Source: Magnolia sinica (taxonomy: Eukaryota; Streptophyta; Magnoliopsida; Magnoliales; Magnoliaceae). From it: a stretch of 64,000 nt of DNA. How positions within the stretch are numbered: position 1 is the first letter of the stretch; each line of letters begins with the position of its first letter. Below the pieces are notes generated by a model. The model saw only the letters and a program-made list of their open reading frames with translations. It was not told the origin of the DNA and did no database searches. The translations under genes were made by a program, and so were the position numbers. Location of the stretch: assembly GCF_029962835.1 (NCBI RefSeq), contig NC_080584.1, positions 82,612,862 through 82,676,861 of the forward strand, written 5' to 3'. This document shows, piece after piece, positions 1 through 12,000 of the stretch.

Positions 1-758
1 ACAAGAAAAAAGGAGCTTCGCTAAGCCTACACACGTCTGAATGGTCGCATAAAGGTACGGGATTGGACCATCCATCACAAGGGTCCCATTATGCTGACGT
101 CCACAGTCAAAGAATCAGGTCAATCCAATAATTAAGAGAGCCACAGATTATGAAACAGATATATGGTTAAAAAAATCAATTGACAATATAAATAATCTAG
201 AACATTCTATATTAGTAAAGACGATAGGGCAACTTACATCTCGCAAGACAAAAAACCAGCATAAGCAATCATGTCCTAAACAACATGCCTAACCGTTTAT
301 GTTAAACAACATGAAAGCAACAACAAATCCCCAAAGTGGTGCACTGCAATGCATTCAACATGACAAGCATGTTAGCTGGGAACAGTATAAGAAAACCTCA
401 TTGCATAATAAATACAGACAAGGAATGCGAAGTGCAATCTCTCACATGTGGTGGATGCCACATGTATGCGACACCCAGGCAATTAATCAGGTCAGAGGCA
501 CAATGAGCATACGCTAAACAAAAAAAATCAGGCCAGTCCACATCATGTTGGCAGAATGTATGTTGAATATGGAACATTGGACATTTTTTCTGCCATCCAT
601 TTTTCTCAGACCTGAGACTGACATGATCACTAGACCAGTCTTTTTTGCGGAAAGACATGCTCGCATTGTACCCTTAACTTTCCTAGATAGTCAATACAGA
701 GATGTAGAAAGAGTTCTTTGCATGCTTCAATGAATGATACATGAGCAACTGACTAGAA

Positions 759-838
759 GGTGCCTTGTATTGTTTTTTGGAGCTAGCTTTAATGACAACA
801 TCGCTTCTTGGTGCCTTGTATTGTTTTTTGGAGCTTTA
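759..838. repeat. Direct repeat of 26 bp in MLO intron
   Basis: The 26-bp unit beginning ggtgccttgtattg and ending ttggagct occurs at 759-784 and again at 810-835 with a 25-bp spacer. It lies just downstream of the 898-983 exon in gene orientation. No function is apparent. Confidence 0.7.
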
Positions 839-897
839 ATGATTTTAGTCATTTTTCAAAAAGTACAAAAAGAAATCTTAAGACATTTGTAGCTCAC

Positions 898-1476
898 CTC
901 ACACCAACAATCATTTTGAACTCCTCTTCCATAGAGTGAATCATATAGCTGTGGAAATCATATTTTGGCGCAAGATTGTGGTTCTGTCATGAATAAACAA
1001 GAAATAGGAGCAAAAATAATTAGTTGAGGTAATGTACTCAAAACCTCCCAATGGAAGGACACAAACCATTGGAGCTATTTTTTGAAGGCATAGTTTACCA
1101 AAAAATAAAAGAAGCCACCCAGAAAATCAAAAACTAATTAAGTAGTAGAAGAAGTGAAGGATGCACAGGAAGAGAGTTCTTTAAGTTTTATCTGCAAAGA
1201 AAGTCATTCATGAAGAGGAAACAAGAGTGCAAAACATAAAGCTCTCTTCAAAACCATAAAACAGAGTCTTTTAAGTTTTATTTGCAAAGAAAGTCATTCA
1301 TAAAGAGGGAACAAGAGTGTGAAACATAAAGCTCTCTTCCAAACCATAAGGAACAAAACACAAACCAGCCAATATATAGTAAGTTTCAAGATATTGCATA
1401 CCATGATGAAACCCATACAGAGTGTAAGATCGTCAGCGCGCACCAACGAATGGCCAAATTGGCAGAAAAAACAAGT
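898..1476 (-). CDS. MLO-like seven-transmembrane protein gene, two internal exons (partial)
   Basis: Two minus-strand exons with correct splice borders are visible. Exon 1402-1476 (25 codons, phase 0 at both ends) follows a cag acceptor and precedes a GT donor. It reads TCFFCQFGHSLVRADD then LTLCMGFIM. Exon 898-983 (28 codons plus 2 nt) follows a cag acceptor and ends before gtgagc. It reads NHNLAPKYDFHSYMIHS then MEEEFKMIVGV. Together they match the conserved MLO stretch CFFRQF...DYxxLRxGFI...YDFHxYM...ExxFxxVVG, a cytoplasmic-loop region of these plasma-membrane proteins (powdery-mildew susceptibility, pollen-tube and root signalling). The reading frame continues across the join. Two normally conserved arginines read as cysteine and a tyrosine as aspartate, which hints at relaxed constraint. 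Downstream exons would lie left of the window. I could not find the upstream exons to the right, so the gene may be a fragment. Confidence 0.8.
1173..1351. repeat. Tandem duplication of about 90 bp between the two MLO exons
   Basis: Two adjacent copies, 1173-1258 and 1264-1351, share the order ttaagtttta, gcaaagaaagtcattcat, gaacaagagtg and aacataaagctctctt with few differences. The duplication is wholly within the intron between exons 1402-1476 and 898-983. Confidence 0.75.
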
Positions 1477-2055
1477 CTGCAAAAGAAGATTTAATAACAA
1501 AACCATAAATATCACTTGAACATTTTTGAGTAATGCTTGTAGACAAGAGTCACAAAAGAAACTTAATCCTCATTCTTGAGTGAGACACCTGAAATATTGA
1601 TGATGTTTTCTGAAGTTAAACAAAGGAAGACATTCAAGTGCAAAATCCAAGACAGCAAAAACTTGAAAAGAAATCCTAGCAGGTGAACCAGCAAAGACAA
1701 AGAAGCAATCTGAGAAGAATGCAGCAATGGCTGCATGGTCTTCTTTGAAACAATTGCCAAATTTGGGTTCTTTGTCTCAATCAAACAAAGATACTGAGTG
1801 CAAGGCTTTTCATACCTACATAAGCAACAGAAATTACACAAATTTTATGAAAGTTTGGGGCAATCGGAAATCTTGTGAGCCCGGTTTCCGAGTTTGGGGC
1901 ATGACAGACCGCACCACACAAAATAGTGGGTCATGGTGCCCACTATTGAGACCTTCCTTTAGGACCACCTTGTAGCATGTTTTATATATCTACACCATCT
2001 AACTGTGTGGGGTCCACTAATGTGGGACCCACTATGAATTCTTATGTCATCTAAT
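1477..2055. other. Unassigned stretch, possible LTR terminus
   Basis: No exon is supported here. A 92-codon minus-strand frame (1563-1841) resembles no family I know. At 1853-1907 two gtttggggca motifs occur, the second reading gtttggggcatgaca. This resembles the end of LTRs that start TGTCATGCCCC, so a small LTR remnant is possible. Confidence 0.3.
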
Positions 2056-4548
2056 TGTAGACACCCCACCCCGGGTTGATAAGCTGATTGACTTTGAACT
2101 AATGGATGATCAACCAAACCCCAATCCTAAACCCAAACTTAATTTAGTCAACCCATTCAATTTACTAAACCCAGTTAACCTAGTCAGCCTAACCCTAAAC
2201 CCTAGAAGCCCAAAACCCTAAAGTCTTGAGTCAACTCGGTGAGTCAACTCACCCATTCAATTCGCTGAGTCAACCTACCCCGTTAGCTGTAACGCCCCGT
2301 ACCTTCCCGTACTTGGGTGCTACCGAGTAACCCAAGTTAGTACGTACCAACCTAACTTATTTGAACATCTATGTTCATTCTAGTCTAAATCCACCATTCG
2401 TCAGGTTTACAACATTCCTTGAATGGTCCATCCTTTGAAGACGCAAATCAGATTGTTTGGGCTCATATTCAACCCTTGGATCACGCCTAAACACTCGTTA
2501 AAGAACCCTTAGGGTTATTAATAACTCGATATGCGTCGATCCAACTGATGGGGTGGTTGAATGATTAGGATGTCGAAAATTAGTAATCAGGTATTCATGT
2601 GTTATGGCCCACATAATAGTTAAAGTTAGTTAAGGAGTAGATACACGAATTATAGCAGTTGATCATTGTGACTGTCTGAGTTTAGGCTAGAATGACCTAC
2701 GACGAAACTGTAAGGTCTAAAGTCAATCCACCTCGAACTGACCCTCGATTGTTCGTAGTAGGATTGCATCACAAACCATCATCCGATCGACCCATGATCG
2801 ACCACGAGACCAATCTACATGGAATAACCTTCACGTATAGTTAAGATATCCAACCATTGACTCTTAGGGTGGACCATCATGCCATACTGAAACTGAAACC
2901 CATAGATCTACCAATCAACTAATCCATAACTAACAATGAAAGTCATCCAACCATGGGATTGGTGTGGATTAACAATTTGAAACCAATGAGACGGTGGAAT
3001 TTCAAATCTTATAGTTAACTACTAGGGATTATCATTTGTGGCCACTTATTCACACGATCCACCTTAAAATAGGACCCGATATCATCGAGTGATTAGTTGT
3101 GTGAATTGATCCAAGGCCATTGATCGATGATGTAAACCTTAAAATCAACCATTGAGTCTTGGGATCGTCTAACGGTTTAGATTACGGATCGATCTAATCC
3201 CGAGCTTGATCATCTGACAATCCATAGTGGACCATAAAGCATCCTAATCACTCAGGCAAATCCCTAGGACCCTGTTAACCGCTAATATTTAAATTCGGAA
3301 TTATCCGACCATTAACTATCGGTCGTAATCAGTAAAGCTCATAAAATTAAGATGTATGGCCCACCTGTGTTACAGATTAACCCCTATAACATGCCCGAAT
3401 ATTCCTTAGGATCATTAGAACCCTTTTCAACCGTTGATGTTCAATTTCAAGATGATCCGACCATCAGACTAACATGAATCTGCAATTAGAGCTAAAAAAA
3501 AGTGAAATTGGGAGAATGGCCCACCAAAGCATTGGATCTGTCGCATATTTGGTCAGATGGCCTAGTTGGCCCCACAAAGACTTATGAACTAATTGGATTC
3601 ATCGCAAACATCACTGTGGGCCCCATGCACCCAACACATGTGCACCAAAGACGTGCACACGCCATACACCAAACCCGTCATCGGGTCAAACGATGTAAAA
3701 AGGAGAGAGATTTCTCTCGCGCGGCTTCCCACCAATAAGAATTCAAATCGGGTGATCTGGTCCACCCAGGCTAAGGCCCACCATGGAAATCCGAGTCACT
3801 CATCGTGTTCAGGTGAAGAATCCGATCAGGGCCATCCGTCAGAGTGGCCCCATGCACGCGAACATAGACGTTGGGGTGGTTGGTGCAAGAGGGATTGTGG
3901 ATCCCTTACTAAGAGAAGATCATCCTCTCCACTGTCATGTGGAAAGCCACGTAAGATTCCCTCCTTCCATCATGGCCGCTCATCCGAAGGATTATCCATG
4001 CCGTCCTCCCGTTGCCAGAAACTAGAGGGCAACCGCCTGTAGAAGAGAAAGGCATGGGGGAACATTTTCCTTTCGGGAAACAATAGCTGTTGTGATCCAG
4101 ACCCCTCCCTGGGCCACGTGGAGCGATCCCCGCCTTCCCTTCTAGGGCAAAGACCATTTTCGCTCGAAGGAAGTTCTCATCTCGTGAGAAGGGGCGATCA
4201 GTGGAAAAATCTTGTGAGATGGCTGAAATGCCGATGGACAGCCAGAAAAGAGGGCCTCGCAGTGATCAGCGGCCCCATCTAGCTCGTTTAAACGGACCAG
4301 ATCGCAAGAATAAACCATGAAAAAAAATCGGCCATAATAGGCCCTATCATCTTCCCTGTTAAGTCAAAAACCCATCAGATTTGCATGGGCCCCACTCACT
4401 GATCTAGAGTACTTTTCCGGATGACCTTGGTGAGAGGAATCCATCCCTCATGATGGATTTTCTCCATGCAACTGAGGGAAGGGATGGGGAGCGTGCATTC
4501 AGTTATAAAGCTCGACCGTTGGATGGGTCGTCCGCACGTATTGCAGCC

Positions 4549-4557
4549 CTATAAATT
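4549..4557 (+). promoter_or_regulatory. Probable LTR TATA box
   Basis: The string ctataaatt sits in a GC-rich context in the solo LTR. It is followed by a purine-rich GA tract, the same arrangement as the minus-strand promoter regions of the LTRs near 21.9 and 26.25 kb. Confidence 0.4.
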
Positions 4558-4740
4558 CGGGCCATCGTCTCGTGATTCCCACTAAGAAGGGCAGAGAGAA
4601 AACGAGTGAGAGTAAGGGAGAGGAGAGAGAGTGGTCGAACGAAGGATAGGCGTGAACTCAGTGCCGTACTGAGTCGAATCAACTGCTTCAGATCAAGTCG
4701 AATCAGTGCAGACAAGTAGCACCTCTATAGAGGAAGAAAA

Positions 4741-4743
<3 letters not shown>

Positions 4744-4783
<40 letters not shown>
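4744..4783. repeat. (GA)n microsatellite
   Basis: About 20 uninterrupted GA units lie inside a longer purine-rich tract (4590-4795), downstream of the TATA-like motif. Confidence 0.95.
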
Positions 4784-4786
<3 letters not shown>

Positions 4787-5650
4787 AGGGAGATAGGGTG
4801 TGAGCTTTCTCGAATCGGTGCCACACTGCCCTGAGTCACTCCGTTCAGCTCGGATTGAGTCAGGATAGTATGAGCCAGGGATAACCAGGAGGGGGCCATG
4901 GATTGGTATTCTCGATCCTTGGGAAGCAGGGCAGAAGCCGTTGCTGGTCCGATAGCCGTCGAGTTAGCACAATGAGCCCATCAGACAGGTGTCGTGAATA
5001 GGTAACACCCAAGCCACCCCTTTCTAAACAAAACCTCCTCCCGCCTTTATCACACCAGACCAACCTCGGTTGTTGAAGCCACTACCGGCAGGCTCTGCGG
5101 GTTGGAATAGAGTCAGCAGCTAAGGATGTGGTCAGAAGCCGGTCAGTTGCATGCCCACTCAGCTTTGGGTGGGTTCAGCTAGCGAAAAACCCAAGCCAGA
5201 AAGACGCTTTGAGTCGTGCGAGACTATACTCGGCGGTCCAGCGAATTCTGGGCTGAGTAAAGCCCATAAACCTACAAAGCATCGGATTCGTTGTGCTGGT
5301 CCAGCCCAGCCCAATGCAAGAACAACGAGAGGTCTACAGGCCTGTTCCAGCAGCCGTTTCGGACCACAACCTGGACCGGACCCAACCGAACTCAGCCACA
5401 CGCTGGGCCGGGTTTGAGCTGAGTCTCAGCCACTGAGCTAGGCTGAGATGTGGGCCAAATGCAACCCCTAATCTAGACCGCAATCTGGTCTAGAACCAAC
5501 AAGCTCGGTGGGCCAAACAGTTGGGTCAGGCCATACAGCCCAGCCACAGACATGGGCTGTACCTAACAAACTCAGTGGGCCGCATTAAGTTCAAACTCAG
5601 TGGGCTGCCCTCAGTTAAAACCTTACCGACCACAACATAAACCTTAGTAG

Positions 5651-5812
5651 GCCTCCCCATAAATCACAGTGGGCCACACCTGAGATAGATTTCAGTGGGC
5701 CTGACCATAAATCATAGTGGGCCGCACCTGAGAGAGATCTCAGTGGGCCACACCATAGATTCCAGTGGGCCGCACCTAAGAAAAATCTCAATGGGCCACA
5801 CTACATCCACAA
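5651..5812. repeat. Three tandem copies of a 48-bp unit
   Basis: Units begin near 5656, 5704 and 5752. Each has the order agtgggcc(a/g)cacct, then a purine-rich stretch, then tca(g/a)tgggcc. It is a minisatellite inside the solo LTR in a GTGGGCC-rich context. Confidence 0.75.
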
Positions 5813-7095
5813 TGGGGTCAGGCCGGTCTGGGCTAGCAAGGGCCCTGGAAATGGCCAGCAGGCCGAGCCCTGCTCCATCAGTGGCCAACAGCAGTTGGGC
5901 CTAGTTCAGGCACAGTTCAGGCTATTAATGGGCAGTAGATAATGGGCCAAGCCAGGCCCAGTTCGGGCCTTAGGCAGGGACAATTTCAGGCCTAAATCTA
6001 GGCCGCCTGGTTGGGCCAAAGTTGGTAGGCCTAATCACCTTGATACGAGGGTGGTTTAGCTTGTTAGTACACACCCATGTCAATACACACACTCCATATT
6101 CTCCACCCTCACTAGGGATCGATACCAAAACCTCAAGTGTTGAAACGAGGAACTCCACTCAGTATGCCAGTTGATAGCTGAAGACCTTGATTAATACTTA
6201 TCTGATATATACTATTAAATCGGGAATGACCGTAGGAAATCGTTGTGTGATATTGGGCCACAAGACAACCACAAGAACTTGAACCAAAGAAAAGACTACA
6301 ACCCTTCAGGTGATGATTTCTTCCCCTTAAGCTTTCCATCTCTAAATTAGATCAAGGATAGCTTTTAAATTGATTATAAATTATGCCCTAGAGTTTGATT
6401 AATTATATGATTAGCTTACTTAGATATATGTTTGAGAATTGATCATGAATATCGGATGCATATGCTAGACCTTGATTCATTTAATAATTCTTGATTTATA
6501 TTTACATTTGTACCTAAGTTGTACTTTATTAGAATGGTATCCTAGTTCGATACTTGATCTCTATACCACTTGGATATGCTATTGTACTGTTTGCAAGACA
6601 CATATGAATCAGAATCTCTCTAGGCTGTGAGGTGAACCTCTATTTAAGAAAGAAAGTCTGTACTTAGGGTATAATGAGATTTATTGTGCTAGAAATAGAC
6701 CCTCAATATGGAGGTTATGTTAGTGGCAATTTATTCATGGGACTTACCATATATGGGGTGATTTGTGGGATGAACCATTTGACGTCTTTATTGTCGTTGC
6801 TTATTCGTGTTTACGGCATGCCTACCGACCCTTTTTTAATCGTTGTATTTAGTATCTTTGACATTCATTCCCACTCAACATACAATGATATTTTCCCATA
6901 CATTGAGAATTGATTGGCCACGTTTTAATGGGTTATATCAATACCCTAAGGTGGTAGACTCATAGGTCGGGGATAGTGGTCATGGGACACTATGCCCGAG
7001 TTGTCGGTCTATGCTGGGTGACGAGCCCCCCATAGTGACCGTGAGCTTTATTAAACCGGCCGATTGTAATTGGACTAATAATGGCCTGTCTAATC

Positions 7096-7100
7096 ATGCA
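7096..7100. repeat. Left target-site duplication of the Athila element
   Basis: ATGCA directly precedes the 5' LTR. The same five bases follow the 3' LTR at 16648-16652. Confidence 0.9.
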
Positions 7101-8094
7101 TGTTGAGGGTCAAATATTGCATATCAGACCCCAATTATTGCCTAGATTTACGAACTTGGTACTGTTTAATGGTCAATTTAATCGTGTTTGTGATGTAGGT
7201 TGTATTTACGAGCTTGGATTGAAACAGGGTACTAAAAGCATAGATTTAACACTCAGAATTCACCAAGGCAAGGGATGGACCCCAGTGGGGATTAAAGGAG
7301 ACGTGTGGGCATTCAGTGCTGGACATGGAGCTGGACGTGGAGCTGTTTAACAGTTTTTTCTTCTCCCTGTCCTGATTTTATGTTTTGAGAGGTGAGTTAA
7401 ATCATGGTCATGATTAGTTAAACCTCTTAGCTAGGGCTAAGAGGTGAAGCTTGTAGTCTGATGGGAGAGATATTGCTTGTGCCTTTTGTTTAGATTAAAG
7501 GGATTTTTGATTTAATTTTATAATGGAAATATTTTTAGTTTTTAATGGTCTGTTGTGACTAAAATTACAATGGGTCTGCGATGACTTTGAGCATGTTCCT
7601 TTTCTTTTATGTGTATGACGTTAGGAAGCCCTGTTGTTCACCATCGTCTCCTGGGCATGGTTGGATAGCGGTACCCTTCCTAACCTTCATACATTGATTG
7701 ATTGGTTAGTAATTAGTTTAATTTTGTTGTTTGCTTTGTCTCCTAGGCATGGTTTGGTGATGGAATCCATTCTAATTCATATACCTTTCATCTCTTTAAA
7801 ATTATATCAGAGGAAGTTCAATTTAATTTTCATGATTCTTGAAGCAGGCATAAGATCTCCCTGATCTCTACAAGTGGATCCTCTGAATCCCTAGTTTCTT
7901 AATTATGATTTTCTTAAGTTTTACATAATTATTTCACAATTATTCCCTAAAGGCCATTCGATTTAGATTTCATCTTAGGCTAGTTCTATTTCTACCTAGT
8001 TTCAGGTAACGTACAAGTATCAGTCCCTTGGGATTCGACCTCGATCTCACCGAGTTTATTACTACATCACAACCTTATACTTGGGGAGTGAACA
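7101..8094 (+). repeat. Athila 5' LTR
   Basis: The 994-bp LTR begins TGTTGAGGGTC and ends GGGGAGTGAACA. It matches the 3' LTR at 15658-16647. By eye about eight or nine mismatches fall in the first 250 bp, plus a 12-bp internal duplication (ggacatggagct) present here and absent from the 3' copy. This degree of divergence indicates an insertion that is not recent. Confidence 0.93.
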
Positions 8095-8100
8095 AGTTTT

Positions 8101-8118
8101 TCGCGCCATTGCCGGGGA
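8101..8118 (+). other. Primer-binding site, tRNA-Asp type
   Basis: TCGCGCCATTGCCGGGGA lies six bases after the 5' LTR. It is complementary, with two mismatches as I recall the tRNA end, to the 3' end of plant tRNA-Asp. That is the primer used by Athila elements. Confidence 0.8.
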
Positions 8119-9025
8119 CTGACGGTTGCGATTCCCTGAAATTAATTAGGTTTAGAATTAGTTTAAGATTAGAATTTGACTAACTTTAGTTTTAGATTTT
8201 TATTTGATTTCTAGAACTAACTTGTTTTCCTGTTTTGTAGGATCCTGACATAAGTTTCTAAATTGAAAATTCCTTCCTAATTTCTCTACTTTTTCTACTT
8301 TTAAAATTAGGGTTTAAATTTTAGAAATTTTCTAATTCTAGTATTTTCCTATTTGTAGGAAATAGTTTATTTTTAGAAACTTTCCTCTTTTGTTTTTAGA
8401 AACTAGGTTAGTTATTTCCCTTTTTAGAAATTAACTTTCTATTTTTGTTTTTTAGTAACTTTCTAATTCTAACTCTTTTAGAATCTAATTTTATTTCCTA
8501 ATTTTCTACTTATAGAATTTTTGTTTAGAAACTAACTTTCCTATTTTGTAGGCCTTTAAGATAGAAATTTCTAATTCGGTAAGTTCTTTCTCTACTTTCA
8601 ATTTTTCAGATCTCTTTTAGTAACTTACTTTCTAGTTTAGGACTTTCCTAATTTATTTTAGAAATTTCCACTTTCTTTTAGGAATTTCTTCTATTAGAAA
8701 CTAGTTTATTTCTATCTTCCTTTTTAAGGATTTTCTAATTCTAAACATTTTCTTTAGAAACTGACTTGTTTTGTTTTCTTTTGCAGGTGTTGTTACTTAG
8801 GGCTTTCAATTTGGTAACTTCTTTCCAACTCTATCTTTCTTTCTAGATTTTATTTTTCTTTCTTAGGATTAGGTTTCGAATTTGATTGAGGGCTGCGAGT
8901 GTTTCATGCCCAAGTGGGCCCGTGACAACACTCGACATCTCTTGACTGAAGGAGGATTGGTTGAGGGGTTGACTATCCATCGCAGGACTATACACCACTC
9001 GAAATCCCCTGAGTTAATTGAAGTG
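8119..9025 (+). other. Athila 5' leader
   Basis: This pyrimidine-rich, low-complexity stretch has many ttctaatt and agaaact motifs and no gene. It separates the PBS from the likely gag ATG at 9026. Confidence 0.6.
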
Positions 9026-12000
9026 ATGGCTGAAAACCAACCTCTTCTACCCCAACCTAGGGTGGAGGACATTCAGGATGAGAATGAGATATATCAAACA
9101 CCCCCGCAACGTACCTTACGAGATTATTTACAACCAGCGGGGGTGAGTACGCCCTCATGCATGATTTTTTCTGAAAATACAGGACATATGGACATCAAGC
9201 CAGGGGTTATCCAACTCCTTCCTAAGTTCCATGGGCTTGAATCTGAAGAACCATATCTATATTTGAAAGAGTTTGATGAGATCAGAGCCACTTTATATTT
9301 TCAAAATGTGTCTGAGGACACAGTCAGGCTGAGACTCTTTCCTTTTTCCTTAAAAGAGAAGGCTAAGACGTGGTTACATTCACTGCGTCCTAGATCCATT
9401 GGCACATGGAATCATATGCAAAGGGAATTTATAAAGAAATTCTTTCCACATCATAAAACGATTACCCTTAGAAAAGCAATCATGAACTTCACCCAAAAGG
9501 AGGATGAAACATTTTACCAATGTTGGGAAAGGTTCAAGGATTTAGTCAGTTCATGCCCACAACATGGCTTTGAAACGTGGCGCATTACAAATTTTTTCTA
9601 TGATGGACTGACATCTTTCATACGCCAAATGGTCGAAACAATGTGTAATGGAGAATTCATTAATAAAAATGTTGACGAGGTATGGGATTACCTCGATAGT
9701 CTTACTGAAAAAACACAATCATGGGACTATTACCCAAAGTCAAACACTACGTCTAGGCCGACTCAATTAAAGGAGAAAGGTGGATTGTATCTCTTGAAAG
9801 AAGAGGATGATCTTAAGTGTAAAGTGACTATGCTCATAAGGAAAGTTGAGGCCATGGAAGAAAAGAAGGATAAGGTTAATGAAAGTGTTTGCGGCATCTA
9901 TGATTGCAACATTGATACAACTGAAAATTGCCCTACAATACCCGCCTTTCGAGAAGTGTTGAATGAACAATCCAATGCCGTAAATAAATATCAAAGACCT
10001 TTCAATGGACCAACCTCTAATACGTATAATCCTGGTTGGAAAAATCATCCAAACTTTAGTTGGAGAAATGGACAAACTGCTACCCCTCAAAGTTTCTTCA
10101 ATCAAAATCCAAATCAGGGGAAACCTCAAGAAGAACCGGTTCAAAATTCCATGCAAGAGCTGACCCGTGCAATGCAAGACTTTATGCAAAAGATGGATTC
10201 ACGTATGACAATTATAGAAAAGGGGATGTTTCCTGCACAACCGCTCCCCAATCCTAAACCGCAATACGAGATAAGTGATCCCAGCTCTTCAAATCAAATG
10301 GGGCACGCTAAATCCATCACCACTCTTAGGAGTGGGAAGATCATTGATAAAACCCTTCCAGTTAGGCCCGAAAAGCCTCAAGAACCAGAAGAGGATAAGA
10401 ATAATGGATCTAGTGAGGCTCCACAAAAATTAGAACCGGAACTTTTAGAAAAGCCAGTTGCTCCATTTCCCCAACGGTTGGTTGCACCAAAACCTCTCTC
10501 TAACTCTCAGGATATCCTAGAGGTGTTGAAACAAGTGAAAGTCAACATTCCTCTACTTGATGTCGTAAAACAGATACCTTCATATGCCAAATTCCTGAAA
10601 GACTTATATACGACCAAACGATGGCAGAGTATTTAAAAGAAGATCTTCTTGACCGAGAAAGTGAGTGCCATCCTAAAGCAAGACGTGTCACAGAAATTCA
10701 AAGATCTCGGTAGCCCAACCATATCATGTGTAATCGGAGACCATCGAATTGATCATGTACTTCTTGACTTAGGAGCGAGCGTCAATCTGATTCCCTACTC
10801 GGTATACAAACAGTTAGGTTTGGGTGAATTAAAACCCACCCTAACCACACTACAACTTGCTGATCACTCTGTTCGTGTACCAAGAGGGATAATTGAGGAT
10901 GTGTTGGTCCAAGTTGATAGATTTTACTACCCTTTAGATTTTATCATCCTGGACACCGAACCCATCAATAACATGAGCACTCAGATTCCCGTCATTCTTG
11001 ATCGCCCATTCCTTGTCACTTCAAACGAAATTATCAATTGCAGGAATGGTGTCATAACTATGTCCTTTAGGAATATGACATTGGAGTCAAACATCTTTTT
11101 CAATAACGGCAGAAACTTAGAGAATGATGACGATTTCCACGACATTAACATGATTGACTCTTTAGTGGAAGATACGACACCTCTAACCTTATCCTCTGAC
11201 CCTCTAAAGACGTGCCTGGCCCACTCCCATGATTTTGATGATGACATGATTGGGGAGACGTGTGTTTTGCTTGATACTGCACCGGTACTTGAAGTTAACC
11301 GGTGGAGGTCACAATTTGAAGAGTTGCCCCAAACTGATGTAGTGCCTCTACCGTCTAACCTCAAGCCACCTAAGCTTGACCTAAAACCTTTAACCTCTGA
11401 TTTGAAATATGTCTATTTAGGTCAAGATGAGACATACCCGGTGGTGATCTCTGCCCACCTGGAGAAAGAACAGGAGAATATGCTCATATCTACTCTCATT
11501 GAGCATAAGGGAGCCCTTGGATGGACGATAGCGGACCTCAAGGGAATCAACCCCTTGATTTGTACTCACCGCATTTATCTTGAAGATAATGTTAAGACCG
11601 CTCGGCAATCACAACGTAGACTAAATCCAAACATGAGGGAAGTGGTTAAGGCCGACGTTCTTAAACTATTAGATGTGGGTATCATATACCCCATATCCAA
11701 TAGTCAATGGGTGAGTCCAACACAGGTGGTTCCTAAGAAGTCCGGGATCACCATCGTAGCCAATGCTAATACTGAACTCGTGCCAACTAGAGTTACTACT
11801 GGTTGGAGAATGTGCATTGACTACAGGAAGCTGAATACCGTCATGAGGAAGGACCACTTTCCTTTGCCCTTCATTGATCAAATCTTGGAAAGGCTAGCTG
11901 GTCATTCCTATTACTGTTTTCTTGACGGGTATTCGGGCTACAATCAGATTGAAATCGCCCCTGAGGACCAGGAAAAGACTACATTTACATGTCCCTACGG

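Noticed and set aside
1563-1841. 92-codon minus-strand frame as a further MLO exon
   Set aside because: It contains no MLO motif and the splice borders do not join in phase to exon 1402-1476.
2288-3376. A short LTR ending at tgttaca near 3370
   Set aside because: No target duplication and no pol next to it, whereas the TTAGC duplication at 2283 and 17437 supports the longer solo LTR.
3593-4042. 149-codon plus-strand frame in the solo LTR
   Set aside because: Low-complexity, GTGGGCC-derived composition, overlapping frames on both strands and no recognisable domain.
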